This document shows, piece by piece, positions 49,829 through 60,800 of a DNA stretch of 64,000 nucleotides (positions within the stretch are counted from its first letter, which is position 1; the number at the start of each line of letters is the position of its first letter). The position numbers and the translations under genes were made by a program. Under the pieces are notes generated by a model. The model saw only the letters and a program-made list of their open reading frames with translations. It did no database searches and had not been told where the DNA came from. Source of the stretch: Apostichopus japonicus. Its lineage: Eukaryota > Echinodermata > Holothuroidea > Aspidochirotida > Stichopodidae. The DNA lies in assembly GCF_037975245.1 (NCBI RefSeq), contig NC_092579.1, positions 2,473,001-2,537,000 on the forward strand, written 5' to 3'.

Positions 49829-49941
49829 GTGGGAACACGATCAAACATATTGTACCCGTGTGGTGATGCGTAGACACCCTTACAACTCAGGGAGACGATT
49901 ACTTGATCTAATGGATATGTCAGTCTTTGACTTTCTCATCG
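49829..49941 (+). CDS. FAM20-like kinase exon 6
   Basis: Acceptor TACAACAG before 49829, donor GTAAGACA from 49942, entry phase 2 and exit phase 1. It encodes WEHDQTYCTRVVMRRHPYNS then GRRLLDLMDMSVFDFLIG. WE-D--YC---K-TPPY-S--R-LD-MDM-IFDFL-G is the FAM20C helix preceding the catalytic loop. The Cys after TY matches a cysteine that in FAM20C pairs with the first Cys of the CC motif in the last visible exon. Val-Val-Met-Arg-Arg replaces the more usual V-K-T segment. Confidence 0.94.
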
Positions 49942-50040
49942 GTAAGACACCAGACCTCAAATATATTAATCTGAATCAGGAAGGGGGATGGGTTGTGGGG
50001 GGGGGGGGGGTATGTGAGGGAAATGGCTTTTAACTTTGAA

Positions 50041-50410
50041 ATATGTGTAAAAGTAAGTTGGCCTGCCGTTTCGATCCTAGCAGGATCTTCTTCAAAGGCC
50101 AAATGACAAGTAACAGTAACAGAAGGGACAAAAACACGCACAGAATACAGACAGGTTAATGAGCATGGTGAACAGAAAGAGATAAGTAAACAGGGGATGG
50201 AGAGAAGAAAGAAACCAACAGGGAAAGAGGAGAGGTAGGAGATAAAGAGTGGAGGGACAAAGAGAGGATTATGGGAAGGGGATAGGGAATAAACTGGAGA
50301 AGGACAAAGACAAAAAGGTGTGGGGAAAAAAGGGTGGAAGAGAGCTATGAGAAGAGGAGTGATGGGGGGAACAAGGGGAGAGGGAGGACAGAAGAAAAGT
50401 TAGTCATGTC
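50041..50410 (-). mobile_element. Hairpin-ended retroposon (copy B) with polypyrimidine body
   Basis: On the minus strand this is a pyrimidine-rich stretch of about 300 bp, then GGCCTTTGAAGAAGATCCTG and CTAGGATCGAAACGGCAGGC, ending CCAACTTACTTTTACACA. GATCCT/AGGATC is a perfect 6 bp stem, and the outer GGCCT/AGGCC also pairs. The TTGAAGAA and GAAAC strands flanking the stem echo the hammerhead core (CUGANGA/GAAA), but with T for C, one extra A and no visible cleavage triplet or third stem. The 3' 45 bases are retroposed at 39978. A Penelope-like or retrozyme relative is possible but unproven. Confidence 0.5.
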
Positions 50411-51789
50411 CTTCCTGAATGAACTGAACTTGAACTGAATGAATGAACTGAACTTTTAAATATGTTAACAATGGAGTTTTTCTGCAGTTTGCTTGTCACA
50501 GAAAAGAAGAAAAAAATGTACTTGAATCTATTTCACTGCAAAGCCTATGGAAGTTGAAATCTTATTTTCAATCTTTCAAAGCTGCATATTGTATGTATTG
50601 GCTGAATAATGTTCACATAATTAGATACGCCTCAATCCAAATATAAAAACCATTTGATTACTCTAGATTACAAAGTTATCAATAATTTAATCCAATATTT
50701 GTGGTGGTGACCCAGATATTAAGTGTAGCTTTTTTCATTGCAATACCGCCTTATACACAATTTCATTATTTGCATGATAACAGGTATCTGATCTTTCCTA
50801 ACACAGACATGTAGCAAACTCAGTACAAAACAGCAAATTTAAACTTGATTACTTGCCAGTAATTCTCTGTCCCTTTTTATTTTTACATTTTCATAACCTT
50901 CAAAGCTGTTGCGGGCAGTCTTGTTAGTCAGTTCTTTACCTAAGTTCTAACATCTTTCATATCTTAAAGCTTGCATGAAATAAATTTCATATTAGTTAAA
51001 ACAATTAATGCACAACTAATAACGGTTAAGATTATTTAAAAAAACTTATTATTTCAGTGAACTTTGCTCACATGTATTAAAAAAAAGAGGAATTTACTTC
51101 ATCTTTATGGGAATCCGAAGCTGGCATTTTCATAGCAGTGAAACTCTCTCTGGTCTTGTCAGTACACATAAACACAGACTATTTATTCAGTTTGTTGCAG
51201 TCATTGAGATTGACAAAGCTTTCCTTGCCAAATCATGAATGAGGGCTGCATTGCAAAACAAATATGGATAATATTAGGCTAGGCTAACAGAAATTTCCTC
51301 CGCATACATGAAAACCCTACCCTGCCCGCATTATCTCGGGCAGGATTTTACCCTTTGATGGAGAATAGATACATGGTTGAAAAGAAACTCTGAGGTCAGA
51401 CAAAGTCACTCTGTAAAACCGAGTCCAGCAAGCAAGCTGTGTATGGTGATGAAAACATTTTTAAAGCACCAGTTGATTTAAAGGGGTGTTGCTGTTTAGG
51501 ATTTCCGGAGTGTTGACTGAAAGCGGCACATTAAGCTGACTTTGAATGTCTTCCAATAAGTTGTATACTGAATTTGTAAATGTATTAGTAATATTGCCAA
51601 CAAAATTCTCAGGTGGAAGTCTACTTTAAGTAAAGGCAAACTTCTGGGACTAAATTTAGGATGCTCTAAGGGTTGTTGGCTAAACAATTTGAAAAAAAAG
51701 AAAAACATTGAGATTGTTCAAGTTTTTTATTTTGCCATTTTGTAAGAGGTTATAAATTTAACGAGAGGATTCACAGAGTTGACTTTACT

Positions 51790-51811
51790 CTCTCTCTCTC
51801 TCTCTCTCTCA
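51790..51811. repeat. TC microsatellite
   Basis: About eleven TC dinucleotides lie about 45 bp upstream of the exon 7 acceptor. Length variation here would change the acceptor's pyrimidine context. Confidence 0.95.
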
Positions 51812-51854
51812 AAATTATTATGTTCAATTGAACGTCTTTTTATATTCTTTGTAG

Positions 51855-51936
51855 GAAATATGGACCGTCATCATTATGAAACCTTTGAGCATTTTGGTAA
51901 TTTTACATATCCTATCCACCTGGACCATGGTAGAGC
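51855..51936 (+). CDS. FAM20-like kinase exon 7 (catalytic and metal-binding Asp)
   Basis: Acceptor TTCTTTGTAG before 51855, donor GTAAGTAA from 51937, entry phase 1 and exit phase 2. It encodes [20 protein letters not shown] then IHLDHGRA. The Asp of MDRHHYE corresponds to the catalytic Asp of FAM20C (human D458), and the Asp of HLDHGR to the metal-binding 'DFG' Asp (human D478). NFT is a possible glycosylation sequon. The family usually has Asn directly after the metal-binding Asp (DNGRGFG); here it is His, with Ala replacing the second Gly. The kinase nevertheless looks active. Confidence 0.96.
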
Positions 51937-52766
51937 GTAAGTAACCTGAACAATTTGCAAATTTAAGATCTTGATTTATCTTTGTGGGTCTTTTATGTAC
52001 TTTGTTCTTCTTAGTTTACTAGAATGGAATTTTATAAAGGTCCACCTTAGCCAACGGCCAAAGTGCTTTCAGTCTGAAATATGTATTATTCTGAAGTTCA
52101 TTTCCATCGCGTGCCTCTCTCTAATGGCGAATGGAGGTGCTTCGGTCTGAAGGGGAAAAAAAGAGCCTGTGTTTTTGTTTGTTGTTGTTCCTTGTTTGTT
52201 TTTTCTTCCTTCCTTTTATAATGCCCCTATTTGGCCCTCAGAAAATGAAATTATGCCATTTAACAGTCTAAATTTTTCATCTGCAAGTTTAATAGAACAT
52301 TTTCAGTAGGTCCTTACTAACCTTATCTCCCTCCTTAATTTGTACTTGCTGCTGCGGGCTGTGGCAGACTTGATCTCTCAGATGACCTTTGTACCCCCCC
52401 TCCTCCTCCTCCTCCTCCGCCCTTCTGTCCCTCTTCCAGGCACTCTGAAATAGTTGGCATTTTCTCTACATGTATAACTCCGGTCACGTGGTTGGTGTGC
52501 GCTTCGATCTTAGAGTTTAAGTTAAAGTGACCTGTAACCAGGGCTTCAGATGAAAGAAGGAACGAACATACGAATGATCAAATAAAAGCAAAGAACGGAC
52601 TGATGGCTTTGTTCTTGATCTCAACCTATTGCATGACTTAAGAGAAGGAAAGTAACCAGAATCTACATGCCATGAAATTGTGCTTGGTGACCTTAATCCT
52701 ATAAGCGACCCTCCAGTAGTAGATGTTGTGGCATGGGGAAGGCATCAAGTGAGGAGGTATCCTCCT

Positions 52767-53270
52767 GTAGCCTAGGGAAGGTATTAAGAGAAGAGGTAGA
52801 CTCCTGTGGCCTGGTGGAGGTATGAGAAGAGGTGAGCTCCTGAACTTCCAGCTTGTAAAAATGCTAGAAGAATACCCTGTAAAGAAAATGGCTCAACAAT
52901 TTCTTTAATAGGTGGCGCTACTCAATAATAGAGAATTGCTGAGCATGCTAATGTAATGCATTGTTTATAGCTATCTGCCAGTGTTCAGATCATTGCCTTT
53001 GCCAAACGTCAAATTTGTAGCCTAGGGAAGGTATTAAGAGAAGAGGTAGACTCCTGTGGCCTGGTGGAGGTATTATGAGAAGAGGTGAGCTCCTGAACAT
53101 CCAGCCTGTAAAAATGCTAGAAGAATACGCTGTAAAGAAAATGGCTCAACAATTTCTTTAATAGGTGGCGCTATTCAATAATAGAGAATTGCTGAGCATG
53201 CTAATGTAATGCCTTGTTTATAGCTATCTGCCAGTGTTCAGATCATTGCCTTTGCCAAACGTCAAATTTG
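52767..53270. repeat. 250 bp direct tandem duplication
   Basis: GTAGCCTAGGGAAGGTATTA begins at 52767 and again at 53017. The copies match almost completely to CCAAACGTCAAATTTG (ending about 53016 and 53270), differing by a 3 bp indel (ATT) and a handful of substitutions. High identity indicates a recent local duplication. A shorter related GAGGTAT-CTCCTGTAG stretch just upstream (about 52753) hints at an earlier event. Confidence 0.95.
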
Positions 53271-54299
53271 GAGGAAATTGAACTAGTGTTCAAATGGCAG
53301 TTCATCACAGGTATAGTTACGAGCATTATAGAGTTCTCAGTCTGTGATACGTGTAGACCTATGGCTAACAGACAGCATTTTTTATTAATGTGACATGGCA
53401 TTATCTACAAGACTTGATGTCTGCATCCGTCCAGTTGGGAGAAGTTTACTGTCATGTCAGGCTTTCAATGACTTGTAATGACAGTACCAACAGCATGAGA
53501 TATCCTGTTAAAATCAGATGTGAAGATTCAGAAGTTATTCATTCTGTCAGAACGACTGCTTTGAAGCCTAGCGTGAGGAGTAGTAGGCCCCTACAGTGCA
53601 GAGAAGTATTTATTTATTAACCTGATAACAATTGACCCACATAATTTGAATATTCATGACTTCATAGCTCCAATAGGAAACTTGGCAAAGAACTGGCAGT
53701 AATTGAGTAGCATTGCTACGGTAGCCGCCAGGTGCCATTGAACTAAATCTAGAAACCCACGTATGCACTTATTCCACAAATTACAGTCGTCTTAGCTCTT
53801 CTAAAAGCTTCTGTAATTTCTGTTAATATGTTCTTAAACTAAACCATTGGTTTTGAAACTGAAAACTTACTGAAGATGAACTAGGCAATTATTCCCCCGA
53901 CCCTCTCCCTTGCACCTCTCCCGCCCTCTCCCTTGGCCCTCCCCGATGCCTCATTAAAATTTTAATCGCAGAGCTTTGTAAAATTCAGGGCCAGAGCATT
54001 TGGAGCAAAAAACAAACAGGTTTTTACCTCTTGATGAACTGTTCCCACTTTCCCCCTCCACCCTGCCCCACCCCTCCCCCTGTTCCCACTTCCCCCTCCA
54101 CCCTGACCCACCCCGACCATCAACTAAACAAGTTTAACATCTTAACTTCTGAAAAAGGACAATATCTGGCTGTGATGCCAAGGTGAAGAAAGAACCCGTG
54201 AAAATTTAAGAATGTAGATATAAATAAAAAAACTGAATTTCTAATGAAATCCCGTCTCGGCCACTTTCTGGGTTGTATGGAATGATACTGGGGGATGAT

Positions 54300-54508
54300 C
54301 CTTGGTTACATGGTATGCAAAGCACTGTGGCTTCTGACTGGCGCCCCCAGCAAAGAAATAGCTATATCCCTTGGTTACACGGTATGCAAAGCACTGTGGC
54401 TTCTGACTGGTGCCCCCAGCAAAGAAATAGCTATATCCCTTGGTTACACAATATGCAAAGCACTGTGGCTTCTGACTGGTGCCCCCAGCAAAGAAATAGC
54501 TATATCCA
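54300..54508. repeat. 69 bp tandem repeat, three units
   Basis: Units starting CCTTGGTTACA at 54300, 54369 and 54438, each containing GCAAAGCACTGTGGCTTCTG and GCAAAGAAATAGCTATATCC, with one or two differences per unit. A period of 23 codons keeps two frames open, which I read as a repeat artefact. Confidence 0.95.
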
Positions 54509-54524
54509 GACCGCCACCAACTAA

Positions 54525-54600
54525 GGGATGGATAGTTCAGCTGGTAGAATGCTGGGTTTGTAATCCAGAGGTCACTGGTTCAAATCCCATTCTAGACATC
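54525..54600 (+). repeat. tRNA-like (Thr-type) SINE head or tRNA pseudogene
   Basis: TAGTTCAGCTGG (54533-54544) is a perfect pol III A box, and GGTTCAAATCC a perfect B box. CTGGG-TTTGTAA-TCCAG forms a canonical 5 bp anticodon stem with a UGU (Thr) loop. The acceptor ends (GGGATGG and TCTAGAC) do not pair and the T stem has mismatches, so it is not a functional tRNA. A T-rich stretch follows. It directly follows the 69 bp tandem array, and the two may form one composite element. Confidence 0.7.
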
Positions 54601-55239
54601 AATTTTCTTTGCTCTTTTCCATTGTAAAATATTTCCCTGTCAGATCTCCATGATTGATTTACTGAATGTAAGGAAACTATTTATACATTTCTGGAATTCC
54701 CAGGCAAGAGCAGCATACAGGCAATCTTTGGAAGTGCAAAGTAAGAGATTCCAGAATTATCCAATATATTGGAGTTATAGCAAAGTTAATGTTGATGTTA
54801 TTTCTTCTTTCTTGTTTCTTTCCTTTTATCTTTTAATCTTTTTTTTTTTTGGTTTTGTTCCCTGTCCTCCTAAACTACAACTTCTTGACCATTTCTTCTC
54901 AAGATGGAATTTCTACCCAAAAAAAATGTGGTCGCTACGGATAGAATCTTGCATTTCAGCCTGCTGCCCTCTATTCAGAAGTGTCACCGCTTGTTGTACA
55001 GTTTTGCATTAGTTTTTGTATGGCGCCACCGTTTTATCTTACGGCTGTCTTGGTCATCTTGGGTTTGTTTGATAAGATTTGACAGACCATTTACTGGCTG
55101 AGAGTAAACAAAACCCTTGCAAATCTTATTTTCGATGAAAGAATGTACAGCAGATGAGATTGCACAGAGGATGAAGGGAGTTTATTGCACATTTAGTTGA
55201 GATGAACTTGTAATGATGTCAAAGCACTGTATGTCTTAG

Positions 55240-55765
55240 AGATCAAGGTTGGTCTCCTTAATGACCTTGTCTTTTTCTTGGAGAATTTTCAGAAGTAATG
55301 CTCAGTCTCATACAGAACATTATTTTTCTCTATTCTCCCCCTCCCCCCACCCCACACACACACACACACTATCTCTTCCGACCTCTCCCCCACCCATCTT
55401 CCAATCATTCATGAGTTTTCCTGAACCATGTATTGGGTAAGAGATGAGTTCCTCCTAGGTTACCACACTATTTCCAACATTTCCTCTAACACCCCTGCCT
55501 ACCACCCTCTGCCCACCTCCTGCTACCCACACCTCCTAGTCGGTCCTGCAATCATTTCGTTACTACATGAGTTTCACTGACACATGGGTAAGGGTTTGGG
55601 GGTTGGAAATTCCTCCTCAATTGTCATTCTGTCCCCACTTTCCCCGTCATCCCTCACGACCTTTCTTATTCCCACAACCCACCTCCCTCACCCCCCCCCC
55701 CCCCGCCCCCACCACCTCCCCCAACTCCAACGTTCTAATCATTTCATAAATGAGTTTCTTATGTC
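55240..55765. repeat. C-rich degenerate repeat, about three units
   Basis: The motif AATCATT-ATGAGTTT occurs near 55405, with CATTTCGTTACTACATGAGT near 55551 and AATCATTTCATAAATGAGTT near 55738. The first two are each followed by a CATG-(A/T)GGGTAAG-like element, with C-rich spacers between, including long C homopolymers and a (CA)n. This suggests an old tandem repeat of about 150-190 bp. Confidence 0.5.
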
Positions 55766-57720
55766 TGGTCAGTCTCTCTCGTTGTTAATGGTCTGCCTGC
55801 GTAGCTGTACTGAAGGTATTAAACCGCCTTGTTATCGATATGAAAGAAGAGAAGGTAAAGTGTACGTTACGCAGACTAAGTGTATATAGTCTTCATACCT
55901 TTTCTGACTCGCGATTAAATTTGACAAGTCAATTTGTGCTGAGTTTCTTTGGCTGTTTCAAACTGGCATGGAACTCCCTGTCGTTCCCTTCAAGTAAGAA
56001 TGGGAAAGGATCATACCAGGTGCAGGTCCGACAGGGGATGGACTTTGTGTTCGATGACCCCACACCCACGATACCTTTTTTTTCTTCCCTTTTAAACATT
56101 CCTTTATTCCTTCAGCAAATGAACACAAAAGAACATTCCGACAAAATTAACCCTTCACTTTCATTTTGAGAGTGGGCGTCTAAAGTCCATCAAACAAACT
56201 TACAATTCTTGTTTTTCTTGTGAAAATATACAATTGGTTTCTCTGTTGGTCGCGTGAGGGGAAGTTCCAAGTCTTTGCCAACTTTTTCATTAAGACCATC
56301 CGAGCGGGCGGGCCGGTGGTGTTGTAGTTCCGGGAAGAAGGCGGGTATCGTGACCTGCCGTTATTGTATGGGTCTAACACACACTACGCGATAGTAATGA
56401 CAGAATCAACGATTAATTGTAAATGAAAAATACCTGTTTGCAAGAATTTCTTCGCTGGAAAAGATTCAATTATTCTATGCTTTGAAAAATCTGAATACTT
56501 TCAAGTGTCACGTGAGATTATAACTGATACCAATATGCGAAATAGTTTGTATTTGAAACATCTGCACAGATCGTGTTTTGTTTAGTAAAATTCGGGTGAC
56601 GTATGATAAGTTGTCTATGATAACCAATGGTCAGTTATATACTTTGGTGGGGAGGGTGGGGGGAGCTCATGTTTGTTATTTTAATACTCCCCTACATCAT
56701 GGGGGAAGGGGAGGAACGATCGTGCCCCCACCAATAATTTTCACAGCAGTGACTTCAACGTGGGGGTATAATGCCGTCATAGGTGACAATCTTAACATCA
56801 GTGAACATTGGTAAGACTTGCCCCTATAGCTTTCCCTAAATCTCATACCTGCGTGTCGTACCGCGTATGTAGCAAAGAGGGTTGCTATGGTAATGGTTTT
56901 CTCGATTTTGGTGAGTGACGTTATTTATATGCAACTTTATTTATATCCAACATTCTTAGGACGATTTTCTCTAATATTCCATTAATTAGGGAAATATATA
57001 TATCAGCCTGCATATTGCATAAAATAGAAGAGATCTGAGTCCAATATTTCCTGACTTTCTGAGGGGTAAGTTTGACCACGCCGTCGTATATCACCAAAGG
57101 TACCGTAGGCGGCGAATTCTGGATATGTCTGCCTTTGCGCATGTTCAGTTTAAATGGAACGAAACGTTTAACATATATGCAGCCTGGCGAATCATTCCTA
57201 ACAGACTGTACACCGTTTAACTTTTAATCTGTCTGTCCACAAACGAAGAAAAAAATAATAATAAAAAATGTTGAAATTCCCCGCTGAGATTTTAGATCGA
57301 ATACCTGAGTTGTATACATGAAATTGACACCGACCGACCGACCGATGTCTGGAAGAATGGAGTTTACATTACCTGACGGTATATAGACATAACATGATTG
57401 GCCGGTACTTGACCGGGGTATAGACACTCTCTGACCCCACACCCATGAGAGACATAAAACGCGGCACCATTATCTGCCAATCTTGTCAAATTTGACGGGT
57501 TGGAAATACAGTCGTGATGATTAGCTTGTAGTTACGCTGAATTTGTTGATATAATTATCTCTCTTTCAAGAAAGCATATTTAATTATCGTAAAAGGCGAA
57601 CCAGGGGGGAGCCCTCATCGAATGGCCCTCCTGAGGGTACCAGTATGACCATCATCATTCTCGTGTTATAAATAGCACTCGTAACGCGTACAGGCTATTG
57701 GGTATACAAGCCAGTGAAGT

Positions 57721-57780
57721 CAAAAGTGTACGGCCTGATGGTAAAGTTTCGAGAGACTCGCCCATCAGACAGTGGTCACG
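57721..57780 (-). other. Hairpin with hammerhead-like strands
   Basis: On the minus strand: CTGATGGGCGAGTCTCTCGAAACTTT-style sequence followed by CCATCAGG. CTGATGG pairs with CCATCAG (7 bp), and inside it CGAG pairs with CTCG. CTGATG and GAAAC again echo the hammerhead core, but two extra bases follow CUGAUG, and no cleavage site or three-way junction could be placed. It may belong to a hairpin-bearing retroelement like those at 15893 and 50041. Confidence 0.35.
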
Positions 57781-57817
57781 TGGGTTCATGTCATTCTTAG
57801 CGGGGAATCAAGTTATT

Positions 57818-57854
57818 CCAGGGAGCTGCTAACATTAGAGTAGCAGCTCCCTGG
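57818..57854. other. Perfect 14 bp hairpin followed by T-run
   Basis: CCAGGGAGCTGCTA (57818-57831), a 9-base loop ACATTAGAG, then the exact complement TAGCAGCTCCCTGG (57841-57854), followed by TTTTT. The stem is stable and ends on a pol III-type terminator. No microRNA precursor length is reached, since pairing does not extend beyond 14 bp. It is probably part of a mobile element together with the hairpin 60 bp upstream. Confidence 0.7.
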
Positions 57855-60800
57855 TTTTTCTTCATACAAAATCCACGTTATAATCGGCTGCGAAAATCCT
57901 CAACGAGAATTCGCCGTTCACGACGACACCCTCAGCGGGCAAAGAACGCGGAACAGAGGAATGGATAGTTCCACGGGGATATATGACAGTAACACGTTAT
58001 TATGATCAATCTTCCGTGTATATATACGGGGATAAATCACAAAGTTTGCACACAAGAAAACAAAGTCTATTGCATTGGTTCATAATTCATATGTTACGAT
58101 CGACCGAGACGAACCTTGGCTGGAGCAGAGGGACAGCAAAGTAAAAAATCTCTACTAATATTAAATAATATGCATGGTTGGCTGGTGGGTTGCTTAAGAC
58201 TGTAAGGCTTACTGTAAAGTCCTGCCATATAAGATAATTACCAGATTGTGGAACGCCTCTTTTTTTTCTTCTTTTTTTTTGTCGCTTGCCTAATTTAATA
58301 TTTTGGTGAGCCCGATCATTGGTCCTCGGACCGTAAATTGATAGACCCTAATCTACTGTATGGCGGGTACTGAGTCGTGTACTCGCCCTCATGGCTTCTC
58401 AGTCGAGTACCCATGCTATTGTGCTCTAAAAGTCTCTTCACTCATATTAACTCAAAAAACATGTAATAAGTAAAAGCAAAATTCCAAGCTTCTCGACTTA
58501 TTTAAATGCAATCGGACAAGCCCAGCTTCAGCTATGAAACTTAACATCGTTACGAGATTTAAGTATACAAAATGTCATGAAAATTAATAAGAAAGTTGCA
58601 TTAAAATCAGCATGCACTAATTGATACCTGGATATTTTGGGGTTATTTTCATTAAGGATTGCGGAATAAATTCCAACTATTATCAAACTTGACCTATCAA
58701 GATTTAAAGAGGAAAAAATAAAACATTGACTTAGAAGGAGGTGGTCTATTGCATGCGAACACAAGAAATAATCTCCTAATAGCCTTTCTATACCATACGG
58801 GACGAACATGGACCGGTTTAACTATAACCCCCTGCTTGGAAAATACTGGATTTGCGGACGATTGAGGTGTGTAACTGCAAGAGTGGGTATGCTTTTTTTT
58901 AATGAGTTTTCTTGGCTGGAATATAGGATACACATCCAGACAGAACGCAAGAGTTCATCAGCTATAGTAGCTCAGACGTGTTTTATTACCCGTATAACAG
59001 CCGTCAGACTGTTAAGATTTTGCGAGTAAGGTCATGTGACCTTTAGTTCTTCTCAGACGGGTTACAAGTCACTTTCGGGACGAACTTCAAAGAGTTTGAA
59101 TGGTGGGAAGAACTGACCGCCGTATAAACAAAAATCGACAAACGATCTATAAGGTTCCTATCAAAATGTTGACTTTTGCATTTATTCCAAAAGAGAAAAT
59201 TGGTTTAGTGATGTGATCGTAATAGGGCGTGAAGTCATAACTCATTCAAGAAATTTGAGACGCGACTGCCTTCACGACGAAGTCCGTACCTTTGTGACTT
59301 TTCAGGAAGCTTAAATACTTCTCTGATCATTTTTCGTTCCCTTTCTGAAAGGGCGGTAAGACAGTTAATACTCTGGGAGAGGTACTGCTTGGTCTCTTTC
59401 TTTTTTGCACATAGGCTGCCGCATTAAAACTACTCACTAGCATCTCCGTCTGCCAGCACTAGTGACGATGTCCCTTTTCGTTTACTTATCCGCTTTTTGG
59501 CACAGACGTGCAGACACAACCACAGGACAAAGTCGATGCACGCATATCATGCGGCCATCCAGTCTGCCTGCCGCACTGCGTATTCTAAAGGGGAAACTTG
59601 ATTGTGTCTGAAATACTCAGTATTGCCCCTAAGAAAGTGCAAGTTGTCATAGTAACTACCACCTCCATATTGAAAGCTCAGGGCGCAGCGAAATCTTATG
59701 ATAGCAAGTGGCTTTTCAATCGCGTTTACAATTTTCCTGCATTAAGTCAGGTACCAGAACCAAAAGCAAAAACGAGAAAGATAAGAAATATGAGGGATTT
59801 CATATCTTGGGGTTTCACTGATATGCATATACTGACGTCATCTGCGTCGGTCACTATGGTAACTGAAGACGAATGTTAAAGTACGTGGAGTGTCATAGGA
59901 TTGGCATGATTATAGTTACCTTTAACACACAAACATAAGTCAACCATGCTTATATACTATAGAGCTACTGAAGAACTTGCTTTCCCAGACACTAGCTCAC
60001 TGAAATCTTCCCCATCATTGATATACAAACATATATGTTTTCATATCCGGTAACGTCTATGCTAGTAGACTTGGACAAGTCTAATATGATACGACGTGAG
60101 TTACCGTTAGTGCCCAGTGTTGATTACGTGTAACTTTGCAGTAGGAGTAATGTTTGCAAATGTCATTGCCAAAAGATCAAAGTGAACAGTAACCATAGGA
60201 ACGAGTCTGTTCTCATGCAGTGCACGTATTGTCCTGGCGTAATCTATTCACGTAAAAAAAAAGACAGTTTAGGAAAAGAAATTCCCCAGACGTTATTTTC
60301 ACTTTTGTAAATATGAATCTATAGATAGCCTTGAGGCTATATAGCTAGTTAGCTTTAGTTAGCCGTGAGGACACAAAACATATAGAATGTTGTATTAGTC
60401 GATATAATATTTGTTCAGAAATGGATGCCCAGACGAGTTAAAGAACGTAGAACAAACCTTAAACAAGACACTACTGCAGGGATGTGTTAATGAGATCGAT
60501 ATTTGCAACGATATCATTACAACATTCAGCTCGTTGTTCAAACTTCAATGACTGTCTAAGCTTTTCAATTTTAAACATTTGATTGACATGTGTTGCGTTG
60601 TATACTCGTTTGTTAATGACGCCTGTTTACTTCCAGTCATCACTACTTCCTTTCATATTATGAACAAAAAGCTGGCATGATACAATGCTATGATCAGAGG
60701 CAGGAGGTGTCAGCCCCCCACCCTTACTCTCCCCTGTAAATAGCATGGGATAAACCCCCTCCCGTCCACATGCACCCTAACAGACCGGCTGTTACGTACC

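Larger units (their letters stand above)
49942..51854 (+). other. Intron (1.9 kb)
   Basis: GTAAGA...TTTGTAG. The first 470 bp are a hairpin retroposon end and a purine-rich tract. The last 70 bp include a TC microsatellite (51790-51811) that doubles as the polypyrimidine environment of the next acceptor. Confidence 0.7.

Noticed and set aside
54525-54600. Functional tRNA-Thr gene
   Set aside because: Acceptor ends do not pair and the T stem has mismatches, despite good A and B boxes.
54273-54627. Repetitive 83- and 110-codon frames
   Set aside because: The 69 bp tandem repeat (23 codons) keeps frames open; no protein family recognised.
57818-57854. microRNA precursor
   Set aside because: Pairing stops after 14 bp, too short for a Drosha/Dicer substrate.
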